DNA of 64,000 bases, taken from NCBI GenBank assembly GCA_947623455.1, contig OX392527.1:54170401-54234400 (forward strand), given 5' to 3'. The translations under genes were made by a program, and so were the position numbers. The first letter of the stretch is position 1, and the number at the start of each line of letters is the position of its first letter. Source of the DNA: Mimachlamys varia (taxonomy: Eukaryota; Mollusca; Bivalvia; Pectinida; Pectinidae). Below the pieces are notes generated by a model that did not search any database, had not been told where the DNA came from, and saw only the letters and a list, made by a program, of their open reading frames with translations. Of the stretch, positions 12,665 to 24,800 are shown piece after piece.

Positions 12665-13604
12665 CCAATAACGTGGAAATACTTAATTACATGTATTTTC
12701 ACGTTCGTGATTCAAAAGTTTTGAAAAAGTAGCATAATTTGTTCATCAATTTCAATTATTAATCATTTTATCAATAATGGTGACGCGTTTTCTCGAATTT
12801 TTTTAATTTACAGATTCAAACAATGTGGGTCCTAATGAGAAGGAAAAATAGCATTATTTGTTTTGCTGGGTTATGGTAGTGGAAATATTGGGGAGGGGAA
12901 CAATAATTTCAGTACATGTACATGTAGGATAACCCCATGTGTATCTCGAACAGCGGAAGAACGTGTTTCGAATGACAGTCTTGCTATACGTTGCAGTTCA
13001 TGTTGCTGGAGTAATACATGCTGGGAAGTAAACAGACGATAGACAGGCGAACGTTTTGCGATGATCATATTGAAAGTTTTATATGATATCACCATGTACT
13101 TGAAATGTACTTATCGATAAATCAATATAAATGTTTTGAAAAATCAGTTATATCATAAAATGCTTTATGTAATTATTTAGCTATACATTCATAAACGTAC
13201 AGCTATGCATAACACATATCATCTGATATGTACTATTCTATATTCTATATTTTAGCCTTTTAAAACTTATGCATAAGCAACCGTATATAAATCCCGAACG
13301 GAAGTATGAAATCATACAGGACTTGCTTGCTGAACGCAAGAATGATATGAGGTAACGTTTTATTTCTGAGCACGCTTCCACGTACCAGTTGTCCAGGACT
13401 TACATCAGCATAATTAGTCATTATCAGAATCACAGTCATGGTATCGTTGAAAGTCTGTTCAACCAATTCTATGAATTTTCAAAAAGTGGAAAATATAGTC
13501 CCATATCAGTTTCATTTTTTACAAATGGTGTTGCATCATGCTGATGGAAATTCTTGTTTTTGGAGTTCTGGTCACCTGTTACTGCGCAAATTACACGAGC
13601 ACCC
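12665..13604. other. Gene-free stretch
   Basis: Unique AT-rich sequence with only short ORFs without domains. No structure was recognised. Confidence 0.45.
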
Positions 13605-13672
13605 ATCGTCGGAAACCCACGTGACACAGCTGTATCGTTTGACAGAGCTGTATCACGTGGGTTTCCGACGAT
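13605..13672. repeat. Strong 68-bp inverted repeat (hairpin)
   Basis: The arm beginning ATCGTCGGAAACCCACGTGA at 13605 is repeated as its reverse complement ending at 13672. About 27-bp arms show one or two mismatches around a 14-bp loop. It could be a foldback element or a transcribed hairpin. Confidence 0.85.
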
Positions 13673-14756
13673 GATGAGCACCACGCAATCCGACAACCTG
13701 TACCAGCGCACGCGCGCATGTCGTGGCATTATTTGCATGTTGCAATTGGTCACATGCGCCCCTGCTTGCACAGCTATCAGGTATACATATTACAAACTCT
13801 AGAAAAATTTGCCCGGTCTTCTTCAGGTAATTTTCACTTGATAATTTCAATGAAATCAACTACGGCCTAATATATTCAAAACCGGATGAGTAAGTAGTTA
13901 AATATTTATGAATTGTCATACTACGTGCACAATTCATTTCGTAATTTATTACTTGTATATAAACTTATTTGAATTAATCTGATTTACGTATAGACCGCAT
14001 CATTCAATCAGTCACGTTCACTCGAGTTAATTTGATACATAATTTTCAAATCTGCATTTAACGTTTTAAAACGAGTCTAGCTTCATACTTGCTTAAAAGC
14101 TGATTAAATATAATGACCGGTAAATTGTCATTTAACAGTTTTGATTCAAGAAAATATTATTTTGCTGTAACGTTTGTTTCTTTGGTATTAAGATATTTTA
14201 TTGCATACAAGTAGCAGACAGATTAGGTAAAAGCTATGTCAACATTACAAAACATGTCCTCTCCACCACGTAAGCAACGCTCCGTTGGCCTGGATACTTG
14301 GCGAATACGTGTATATCAGGTGTCCATATGGTTGGCTAGACGTTTAGTTAATGTTGGTGACTTTATTTTGTTCAATGAATTGTCAAACTAAAGTTATAAT
14401 AAAGTACACTGAATGTCACTGTTATAAGTAATGTTGATAATCCCTTTATTACACGTACAATGTATACCGGCAGTGTAAGCCCTGAAAGGAACACTTCCCG
14501 GAGGATTTGTTTAAGATTAGACATCGAATTTCTTATCAGAAATAATCATAGGTGAATGACCTCTTGATTTAGAAACCCCATGTTATGCGCTTTGTTGAAT
14601 GAAGAAAAAACACTTTGACCAAATTATTTGTAGATCGCATCTAATCCGTGCCCTCAGCCTCTCACAAGTCCTAAAGCAATGCTGCGCATCTTCAGAGCAC
14701 TGTATATTTTGTCTAGATTAATATTATAAGACGATTATTTCTTTAGCCCTATGGCG
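13673..14756. other. Gene-free stretch
   Basis: Unique AT-rich sequence. No gene, RNA or repeat was recognised. Confidence 0.5.
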
Positions 14757-15135
14757 GATTTTAATTGTACATAGGATTTAAGTGGTCTTCTAGTTTGGAG
14801 CTAGAGGGAATTTCCTTTTAGCTCCTTGGTAGAGTGTCCGACTAGGAACTTGGAGATCGAGGGTTTGATCCCCGATGGAAGCACACTGTTCTCTTTCCTC
14901 TTAAAAATGGTGTCCGTGATCCTCCCTGTGATGACAGTGGAGTTTAAACCGTGGTTGTGGTGTTCGGGGCGAACACATTTAAAAAGTCGGAGTAGTGTGG
15001 CAGATTTCAAATTGTACTTTGGATTAAGGTTGCCTTCTAGGGTCGAGCTGGAGGGGATTTCTCTTTAGCTCAGTGGTAGAGCATCCGACTAGGAACCCGG
15101 AGATCGAGGTTCGATCCCCAGTGGAAGTACACTAT
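14757..15135 (+). mobile_element. Tandem pair of tRNA-like (SINE-type) units
   Basis: Two diverged copies spaced 247 bp. Copy 1 has an A-box-like TAGCTCCTTGGTAGAGTG at 14819-14836 and a B-box-like GGGTTTGATCCCC at 14861-14873. Copy 2 has TAGCTCAGTGGTAGAGC at 15066-15082 and GAGGTTCGATCCCC at 15106-15119. The segments before each head also match (ATTGTAC, TTCTAG, GAGCT, GAGGGGATTT). Acceptor stems do not pair and the anticodon stem is defective, so these are not functional tRNA genes but a dimeric SINE or duplicated tRNA pseudogene. Confidence 0.65.
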
Positions 15136-15839
15136 TCCTTTTCCTGTAAAACCTGTATGTTTAAGTTGAACATCCGGGCACTAGGGAATGTGAAACGCCA
15201 AACAAATATCCCCAAGGACAGACAATGATACAAACATCAAGGAACACAGGTGTAACGTGGTTTATGTGTGTTATATGGAGAATGCACTGAATGCCTGTCA
15301 TGTAGACTGGATAGAGGGGCCGAGATCCAGTGGTCAGTCTCCGGACATACATGAATGGTCAATGTTCGTTACTAATGAAAGTCTGGACAAAGTGTGACGG
15401 TAATCGTAAAACAGTAATCACGTAGGTTGTTTGACCACTCACAAACGTTCGGACACTGGTCAGTTTGTTATTTCTACACAGTGTATATATACGACAGATA
15501 TATACCAACACGTCTTGGTCATTAGTGTACATACATCCATGGACACCGATTTATTGATATTTCCCTGTCTACGTGAACAGCTATTATTGCCGTTTACACA
15601 CCCACGCTTTCGAGATCATTTGCGAGATACATCAACTCTTGATCATTAGAGTTATTAGCGTTAGTGGATATAAATAATACGTGTATATCTAAAAAGAATA
15701 AAAGTCCGTATGGTGGATTAAGATAATGAAAACAATAACAAAATTAATAATGTTTTGTCGTTTTCTAACATTTCACCCCATGAGATTCTCCGGGAGACTG
15801 TGCATTTCAAAGTCTCCTGAAATATGTTGTTTTTGTTTT
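15136..15839. other. Gene-free stretch
   Basis: Unique sequence with short ORFs only. No recognised feature. Confidence 0.5.
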
Positions 15840-16074
15840 ATACATATACAATAACATATACAATAACATATACAATAACATATACAATAACATATACAAT
15901 AACATATACAATAACATATACAATAACATATACAATAACATATACAATAACATATACAATAACATATACAATATCATATACAATAACATATACAATAACA
16001 TATACAATAACATATACAATATCATATACAATAACATATACAATAACATATACAATAACATATACAATAACAAC
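15840..16074. repeat. 12-bp tandem repeat, about 20 copies
   Basis: ACATATACAATA repeated with almost no variation (three copies have ATATCAT). Twelve bases is four codons, so it reads as ITYT repeats on one strand and VIVY or LLYM repeats on the other. These are artefact ORFs. Confidence 0.97.
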
Positions 16075-16319
16075 ATTTTGAAAGTCAATTAAAAAGGCAG
16101 AGTTGGCAAATGTAAAATAGCCCTGTATGTTAATATACCAGGGATCAACCAATTCAGACTGTTGGTTACCAAGATGTGAAACCTTACACAATTCACAGTG
16201 TATCTCAATATAGGGTGCCCCTATACAGTTGTCACCCCTTGTATCTTTAGCTGCCGAGGGCAAACGATAACTAATCTATAATGGTTCACGTCAACTAGTA
16301 TTGTATACCATACGTCATT

Positions 16320-18312
16320 ATATTTGATGGTATGATATAAATTTGATGGTGTGATACATGTATACTATTTGATGGTGTGATATACTATTTGATGTTGTGA
16401 TATACTATTTGATGGTGTGATATACTATTTGATGTTGTGATATACTATTTGATGGTGTGATATACTATTTGATGGTGTGATATACTATTTGATGGTATGA
16501 TATACTATTTGATGGTGTGATATACTATTTGATGGTGTGATATACTATTTGATGGTGTGATATACTATTTGATGGTGTGATACATGTATACTATTTGATG
16601 GTGTGATATACTATTTGATGGTGTGATATACTATTTGATGGTATGATATAATGGTGTGATATTCTATTTGATGGTGTGATATGCTATTTGATGGTGTGAT
16701 ATACTATTTGATGGTGTGATATACTATTTTATGGTATGATATACTATTTGATTGTGTGATATACTATTTGATGGTGTGATATACTATTTGATGGTGTGAT
16801 ATACTATTTGATGGTATGATATACTATTTGATGGTGTGATATACTATTTGATGGTGTGATATACTTTTTGATGGTGTGATATACTATTTGATGGTGTGAT
16901 ATACTATTTGATAGTATGCTATAATATTTAACGTTATGATCAACTATTTGATGGTATGCTATACTATTTGATGGTATGCTATACTATTTGATGGTGTGAT
17001 ATACTATTTGATGGTGTGATATACTATTTGATAGTATGCTATAATATTTAATGTTATGATCAACTATTTGATGGTGTGATATACTATTTGATGGTGTGAT
17101 ATACTATTTGATGGTGTGATACATGTATACTATTTGATGGTATGCTATACTATTTGATGGTATGCTATACTATTTGATGGTGTGATATACTATTTGATAG
17201 TGTGATATACTATTTGATAGTATGCTATAATATTTAATGTTATGATCAACTATTTGATGGTGTGATATACTATTTGATGGTGTGATATACTATTTGATAG
17301 TATGCTATAATATTTAATGTTATGATCAACTATTTGATGGTATGCTATACTATTTGATGGTATGCTATACTATTTGATGGTGTGATATACTATTTGATGG
17401 TGTGATATGCTATTTGATGGTGTGATATACTATTTGATGGTGTGATATACTATTTGATGGTATGATATACTATTTGATTGTGTGATATACTATTTGATGG
17501 TGTGATATACTATTTGATGGTGTGATATACTATTTGATGGTATGATATACTATTTGATGGTGTGATTTACTATTTGATGGTGTGATATACTATTTGATGG
17601 TGTGATATACTATTTGATGGTGTGATATACTATTTGATGGTGTGATATACTTTTTGATGGTGTGATATACTATTTGATGGTATGATCTACTATTTGATGG
17701 TGTGATACATGTATACTATTTGATGGTATGCTATACTATTTGATGGTATGCTATACTATTTGATGGTGTGATATACTATTTGATGGTGTGATATACTATT
17801 TGATAGTATGCTATAATATTTAATGTTATGATCAACTATTTGATGGTGTGATATACTATTTGATGGTGTGATATACTATTTGATAGTATGCTATAATATT
17901 TAACGTTATGATCAACTATTTGATGGTATGCTATACTATTTGATGGTATGCTATACTATTTGATGGTGTGATATACTATTTGATGGTGTGATATACTATT
18001 TGATCGTATGCTATAATATTTAATGTTATGATCAACTATTTGATGGTGTGATATACTATTTGATGGTATGCTATACTATTTGATGGTATGATATACTATT
18101 TGATGGTGTGATATACTATTTGAATGTGTGATATACTATTTGATGGTGTGATATACTATTTGATGGTGTGATATACTAATTGATGGTGTGATATACTATT
18201 TGATGGTATGATATACTATTTGATGGTGTGATATACTATTTGATGGTGTGATATACTATTTGATGGTATGCTATACTATTTGATGGTATGCTATACTATT
18301 TGATGGTGTGAT
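16320..18312. repeat. 20-bp minisatellite, about 100 copies
   Basis: Unit TACTATTTGATGGTGTGATA. A diverged cassette (GATAGTATGCTATAATATTT, then a variant containing TTATGATCAACT) recurs at roughly 16911, 17031, 17217, 17303, 17803, 17887 and 18002, showing segmental copying inside the array. The array ends about 440 bp before the first recognised kinase exon. Confidence 0.96.
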
Positions 18313-18750
18313 ATAATATGCATGCCTTGTTCGCATTTGTCATTCTTAGTTATATACGTGTTGTTTGTGGCTGTGGATTAAAATTAACTTTTGGCTGCTT
18401 TTCCATTGCAATGTCACCGCTAACGTATGAGCTTTGTATATGTTTATAAGGTGGTGTAAATGTAAGCGTTGGTTTGTGTTGACAATGACATTAATTGTGA
18501 CATAGTTTTTTGTTTCTTTATTAAAACAATGGTTTGTATATTAGACGTTTGGCTGTATAGAAATTATGACGTTATTTTTTGTCTTGACATTATGATGTCA
18601 GTGATGGTTTTGTTTTTGAAAGTATGGCGTCCCTTTTTATTTCTATAAATAACTGTGTGACGTCAGTTATAGTCCTTGCGTTGACAATGTGACGTAATTT
18701 ATTCTATACATCAGCGATGGTTTCTAACAGTTTCTTTGCGTTGATTACAG

Positions 18751-18875
18751 GTCCCTGACGACGAGCTGGGAGAGGTTTCACAAAGGCATTCACCAGTACC
18801 ATCTTTATAATCCAGACGACTCGACCGTCGACGATTTACTCAGGGACGTCGCCCAGGAACCGATTGTTGACGTCG
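18751..18875 (+). CDS. FAM20C-like exon A (first recognised)
   Basis: 125 bp. The acceptor is TTGATTACAG and the donor is G|GTATGT. The first base completes a codon from an unseen upstream exon. It encodes [20 protein letters not shown] and ends ...EPIVDV plus one base, matching the start of the FAM20 kinase region. The donor region resembles the 29-bp repeats that fill the next intron. Confidence 0.9.
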
Positions 18876-21800
18876 GTATGTAAGCAAATACGCTATCGTA
18901 ACAAACTTCTCAGTGACATCGCTATGAATGCAAGCTCCTTGCTGATGTTTATTTGAATTCAAACTCTTTGCTGATGTCGGTGTGAATGTAAATTTTTTTC
19001 GAAAATGAAAACTCCTCAGTGACGTTGCTATGAATACAAACTCTCCAGTGACGTCGCCATGAATACAGACTCCCCAGTGACGTCGCTATGAATCCAAATT
19101 CCTCGGTGTCGTCGCTATGAATACAAATTCCTCGGTGTCGTCGCTATGAAAGTTATCCGTTGTTCAGGTCAATATACTGCATTTGCTCTTTAAACCACTT
19201 TGACGGCAGAAATACTTCTCATATAAGGATTGCACCTCGTTTTGACTGCGTATACGGTAGTATGCCCGCAGTTGGCAACGAACATATTCTATGGTGCGCG
19301 TTAGCTCTCCATAGTGAATACATTCTTTGCCAACTGCGGGTATACTACCGTATACGCAGTCAAAATTAAGTTACGATCCTTATATTTACATCATTATTAA
19401 TTCTAAAGTGTTATACAAAGGAAAAACACATTCGAAGCCCTTTGCTGCGATGGTAAGTACGATGGCAGTTGTTGCTAAGATAATATAGTCCCAGTGAATT
19501 TTCATCGATATATTGGTAAGTTTAGAAAATACACTGTGAATAACACTAGTTTTCTTCATAACAACATTTTTAATTTGGTATTGAATAATATTACTAGCAC
19601 TTCGAACTTATTTCTTTATTTATAATGGTCATTATGTACACGCATTGACACAGTGATATGGTTGTGATGCGGACTGTTCCGCCAGTGTTATTTAATCGAC
19701 AACGCAAATACGAACGCAATTAGTGAATTAATAATCAAAGAAAATATAAATAGAATTCAACCATTTTTCTATAGTAAAATGCAAATATATGCATTGAAAG
19801 TCCTTTCAATTTACAGTATATATGAATACCAACTTCTCGGCGACGTCGCTATGAATGCAAACTTTTCGGCGACGTCGCTATGAATGCAGACTTCTCGGCG
19901 ACGTCGCTATGAATGCAGACTTCTCGGCGACGTCGCTATGAATGCAAACTTTTCGGCGACGTCGCTATGAATGCAGACTTCTCGGCGACGTCGCTATGAA
20001 TGCAGACTTCTCGGCGACGTCGCTAGGAATGCAAACTTTTCGACGACGTCGCTATGAATGCAGACTTCTCGGCGACGTCGCTATGAATGCAGACTTCTCG
20101 GCGACGTCGCTAGGAATGCAAACTTTTCGACGACGTCGCTATGAATGCAGACTTCTCGGCGACGTCGCTATGAATGCAGACTTCTCGGCGACGTCGCTAT
20201 GAATGCAGACGTCGTGCTCACATCGGTTTATATAAGGATTGAAAGTCATTTTTTTTTAAACTTTCATAGTGCTATGGAAGGTCAGCCGTTACATCCATAC
20301 TGAGCATGAAGCCCTAGCAGTCCATATATTTACATTTTTACCATAGAACAATTGCTAAATTTCATTTATATTTTTTCCAATTAATAGTTTATTATCCGCA
20401 TTTGTATTTGTGTCGTCATTTTAACGACATTGGCGAAAAAGCCCAGCTTGAATAGAATTGGCGCCAATGGTAATAAATACTCATTTGAGCGTTTGACGCA
20501 AGGGTATTTTTCATGTTATTCGAAGCGAAGCGAAAAGACTCTCATTGAACAAGCTTGATCTATGACGTCATAATTAAACCACGTGCTACGTCTCGAGAAC
20601 CATTGCTTTGATTTAAGCAATGAATGTTTTAGCAGATATTGTTACAGTCCTATAACACACATTGCTATTGATGACAAACTAAATAAAGCCCGTCAAACGC
20701 TAAAAGTCGGTCGTTGTCGACACAAGGCTGGCGCCGACGTTTTGGGTATTTTTGACATACTGCTTTGACGTCACTAAATATAGAATATTGCTCCAGTGTT
20801 TTCTGTAGACCCATTTTTTTTATCAGAGCTTCGCCTTAACTCTGGTCAAGGTCAGTCATGTATACTTAGGGTATACATTGTCAAGTCAATACATGATAAT
20901 AGACATGATTCTTGAAAAAACAACAGAATAAACCTTTACAAGCTCATCATTATTTAAGTAATGTTTTTTGGGGTTTTTTTTTCAGAACAGAAAGAGGGCG
21001 GGACACAACTAAAACTGATCATAACGTTTAGTGACGAAGGACAGGCGTTGTTTAAACCTATGAGGTGAGTAGGAAGAATAGGCGTTGTTTAAACCTATGA
21101 GGTGAGTAGGAAGAATAGGCATTGTTAAAACCTATGAGGTGAGTAGGAAGAATAGGCGTCGTTAAAACCTATGAGGTGGGTAGAAAGGACGGGCGTTGTT
21201 TAAACCTATGAGGTGAGTAGGAAGAATAGGCATTGTTAAAACCTATGAGTTGAGTAGGAAGAATAGGCGTTGTTAAAACCTATGAGGTGAGTAGGAAGAA
21301 TAGGCGTTGTTTAAACCTATGAGTTGGGTAGGAAGGACGGGCGTTGTTTAAACCTATGAGTTGGGTAGGAAGGACGGGCGTTGTTTAAACCTATGAGTTG
21401 GGTAGAAAGGACAGGCGTTGTTTAAACCTATGAGGTGAGTAGGATGGACGGGCGTTGTTTAAACCTATGAGTTGGGTAGGAAGGACGGGCGTTGTTTAAA
21501 CCTATGAGATGAGTGGGAAAGACAAGCGTTGTTTAAACCTATGAGTTGGGTAGGAAGGACGGGCGTTATTTAAACCTATGAGGTGAGTAGGAAGGACGGG
21601 CGTTGTTTAAACCTATGAGTTGGGTAGGCAGGACGGGCGTCGTTTAAACCTATGAGGTGAGTAGGAAGGCCAGGCGTTATTTAAACCGATGAGGTGAGTA
21701 GGAAGGAAATGTGTTATTTAAACCTATGATGTGAGTAGGAAGAATAGGCGTTGTTTAAACATATGAGTTGGGTAGAAAGGACGGGCGTTGTTTAAACCTT

Positions 21801-24800
21801 TGAGGTGAGTAGGATGGACGGGCGTTGTTTAAACCTTTGAGGTGAGTAGGATGGACGGGCGTTGTTTTAACCTATGAGGTGAGTAGGATGGACGGGCGTT
21901 GTTTAAACCTATGAGTTGGGTAGGATGGACGGGCGTTGTTTAAACCTATGAGGTGAGTAGGATGGACGGGCGTTGTTTAAACCTATGAGTTGGGTAGGAT
22001 GGACGGGCGTTGTTTTAACCTATGAGGTGAGTAGGATGGACGGGCGTTGTTTAAACCTATGAGTTGGGTAGGATGGACGGGCGTTGTTTTAACCTATGAG
22101 GTGAGTAGGATGGACGGGCGTTGTTTAAACCTATGAGGTGAGTAGGATGGACGGGCGTTGTTTAAACCTATGAGGTGAGAAGGATGCGTAACTATAGAAA
22201 AAATAGTTTTTAATAGCATCTTTCGGTTGACATGTTCGTCATGATGGCGTTCTCTATGACATTGCTTGAACTATATGCTTTAACGTCGGAAAGAAATGTT
22301 CCACGAATGTGAGAATACACTGCACGTTCGCCATGTTAAAATAGACGAATGTGTGTACGCGCCGTGTAATATAAATAGGTGATATGTTATACACACTTAC
22401 TTATATAAATAGGTGATATGTTATACACACTTACCTATATAAATAGGTGATATGTTATACACACTTACCTATATAAATAGGTGATATGTTATACACACTT
22501 ACCTATATAAATAGATGATATGTTATACACACTTACCTATATAAATAGGTGATATGTTATACACACTTACCTATCAATCTGTAAGTTAGAATGACTGTAT
22601 ATAACTGACAAATGAGGCTATTCTTGTAATATAAATAGGTGATATGTTATACACACTTACCTATATAAATAGGTGATATGTTATACACACTTACCTATAT
22701 AAATAGGTGATATGTTATACACACTTACCTATATAAATAGGTGATATGTTATACACACTTACCTATATAAATAGGTGATATGTTATACACACTTACCTAT
22801 TTAAATAGGTGATATGTTATACACACTTACCTATCAATCTGTAAGTTAGAATGACTGTATATAACTGACAAATGAGGCTTGTCTTGTCACTGTCTGTCAT
22901 ATCAGTACTACGTAATATGCGTTTATATATGTTAAAAAGACATACAATATACATACATAAATATATCATTAACTTACACGAACATTATACAATATACGGC
23001 AGGTGTATCCGTGCGGAGAAAACGAAGGTGTCTATATGTTATACTAGATTTCATGCCGACCTGATTTACATGTGAGCTTTATTAGTTTATGATTATACCG
23101 AATATTTACAACGAGCAAACAACAGATGAAAGAGCATGGTGTAAACAGTAATAGATTTGGCAATCGTTAAAAGATAAACAAGCTTAGGGTTAATATTCAC
23201 CTAATATTAATAATCTCACAAAATCATTTGAAAGGGTAAATCCGTCTAATAATTTTAAAAACGAATACAACTGATCAGATTGAACAAGGCTCGGAGGAGG
23301 GAACAGTACATTTCATTTTATTTATGTTGTCTATATGAATGAGTGACGTTTGACTTTTTGGTTCATGTCCTTTATGAGCAAATTAGGAATCGGAGGTCGA
23401 CGTGAATCATACTGACATTGTGGTGGAGGGCTTACATAACGAGACGGGTCGCAATTGTAAATCGTTATAAAACAAGTTCAGACGAAATCGAATACAATAT
23501 AACTCGTACACAGGTGTGTGTTTTCAATCTCTGACAGGGAGACTAGACGGTTTTCCTTTGTCGGCAAAACATGTAATTTTCGTCTGCAAGGCTATTATTA
23601 GTAGTTGTTTGGTTGCATTTCTCCTTTTCCTACCCCTCCCCTCCCCTCTTTCTCCTTTTCCTACCCCTCCCCTCTTTCCCCTTTTCCTACCCCTCCCCTC
23701 TTTCCCCTTTTCCTACCCCTCCCCTCCCCTCTTTCCCCTTTTCCTACCCCTCCCCTCTTTCCCCTTTTCCTACCCCTTCCCCCTCCCCTCTTTCCCCTTT
23801 TCCTACCCCTCCACTCTTTCCCTTTCCTCTAACATCAACCCTCCCCCTTCCCCCTTTTCTCTAACCGCTATCTTCCCCCTCTTCCCCTTTTCTCTACCCC
23901 CCCCCCCCCCCCTCGCTTCCTCTTTACCTTATCCTGTCCTCCCTCTAACAATAAATTACGCATAAGGTTACAACTATAAAACTAATTTGAAATACACATC
24001 AATTTATCACAATTATTTTCGTATTTGATACATTTATATTTGAAAGTAACATTATATCTATGTAACTGGTACATATTAGTATCGTTGAATACGATATTTC
24101 AAACTCGTAGCACTCAAAATGAAAAGCTAAAAGCAAAATTCAATTTGTTATGATTATTTTTTGAATTTGACGTTGTATTATAATACCACTCTGTTTCCTA
24201 CCTGTCTTGTCGATTTGAAATCTCATACATGAGCAGGTGTTGTTTAATATCTAACATCACAGCTCCCAGATTAAATAGTGACGGAACGTTTCATTTCAGA
24301 CAATTTTCTACTAATTACATTGGGGGTGGCGTAGGTGGGTGTGATCTCTGACCAGGAACTATGGGCCTCGATGATCTGTGACATTTTGATATAAGCCTGT
24401 AATATTTCAGTTTTAGTATACGTATAGGGATAAAATTGTAATGTATAAGTATCCCCGGAAACAAGCATAAGTTAACGAAAATGTGGGATTTTATGTATAT
24501 AAATTGTGCTTTGCTAAAATAAAGAGTTATTTTACTTTCCCTAGCTTTATCTTGCTGTACCATTCCTTGCTCTATCTTGCTGCACCATCCCTTGCTCTAT
24601 CTTGTACCATTCCTTGCTCTATCTTGTACCATCCCTTGTTCTATCGTGCTGCACCATCCCTTGCTCTATCTTGCTGCACCATCCCTTGCTCTATCTTGCT
24701 GCACCATACCTTGCTCTATCTTGTACCATCCCTTGCTCTATCTTGCTGCACCATTCCTTGCTCTATCTTGCTGCACCATCCCTTGCTCTATCTTGTACCA

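Noticed and set aside
15059..15130. Functional tRNA gene
   Set aside because: A and B boxes are good, but the acceptor stem does not pair and the anticodon stem has mismatches.
15807..16263. MLLY/VIVY repeat peptides
   Set aside because: Direct translation of a 12-bp repeat on both strands.
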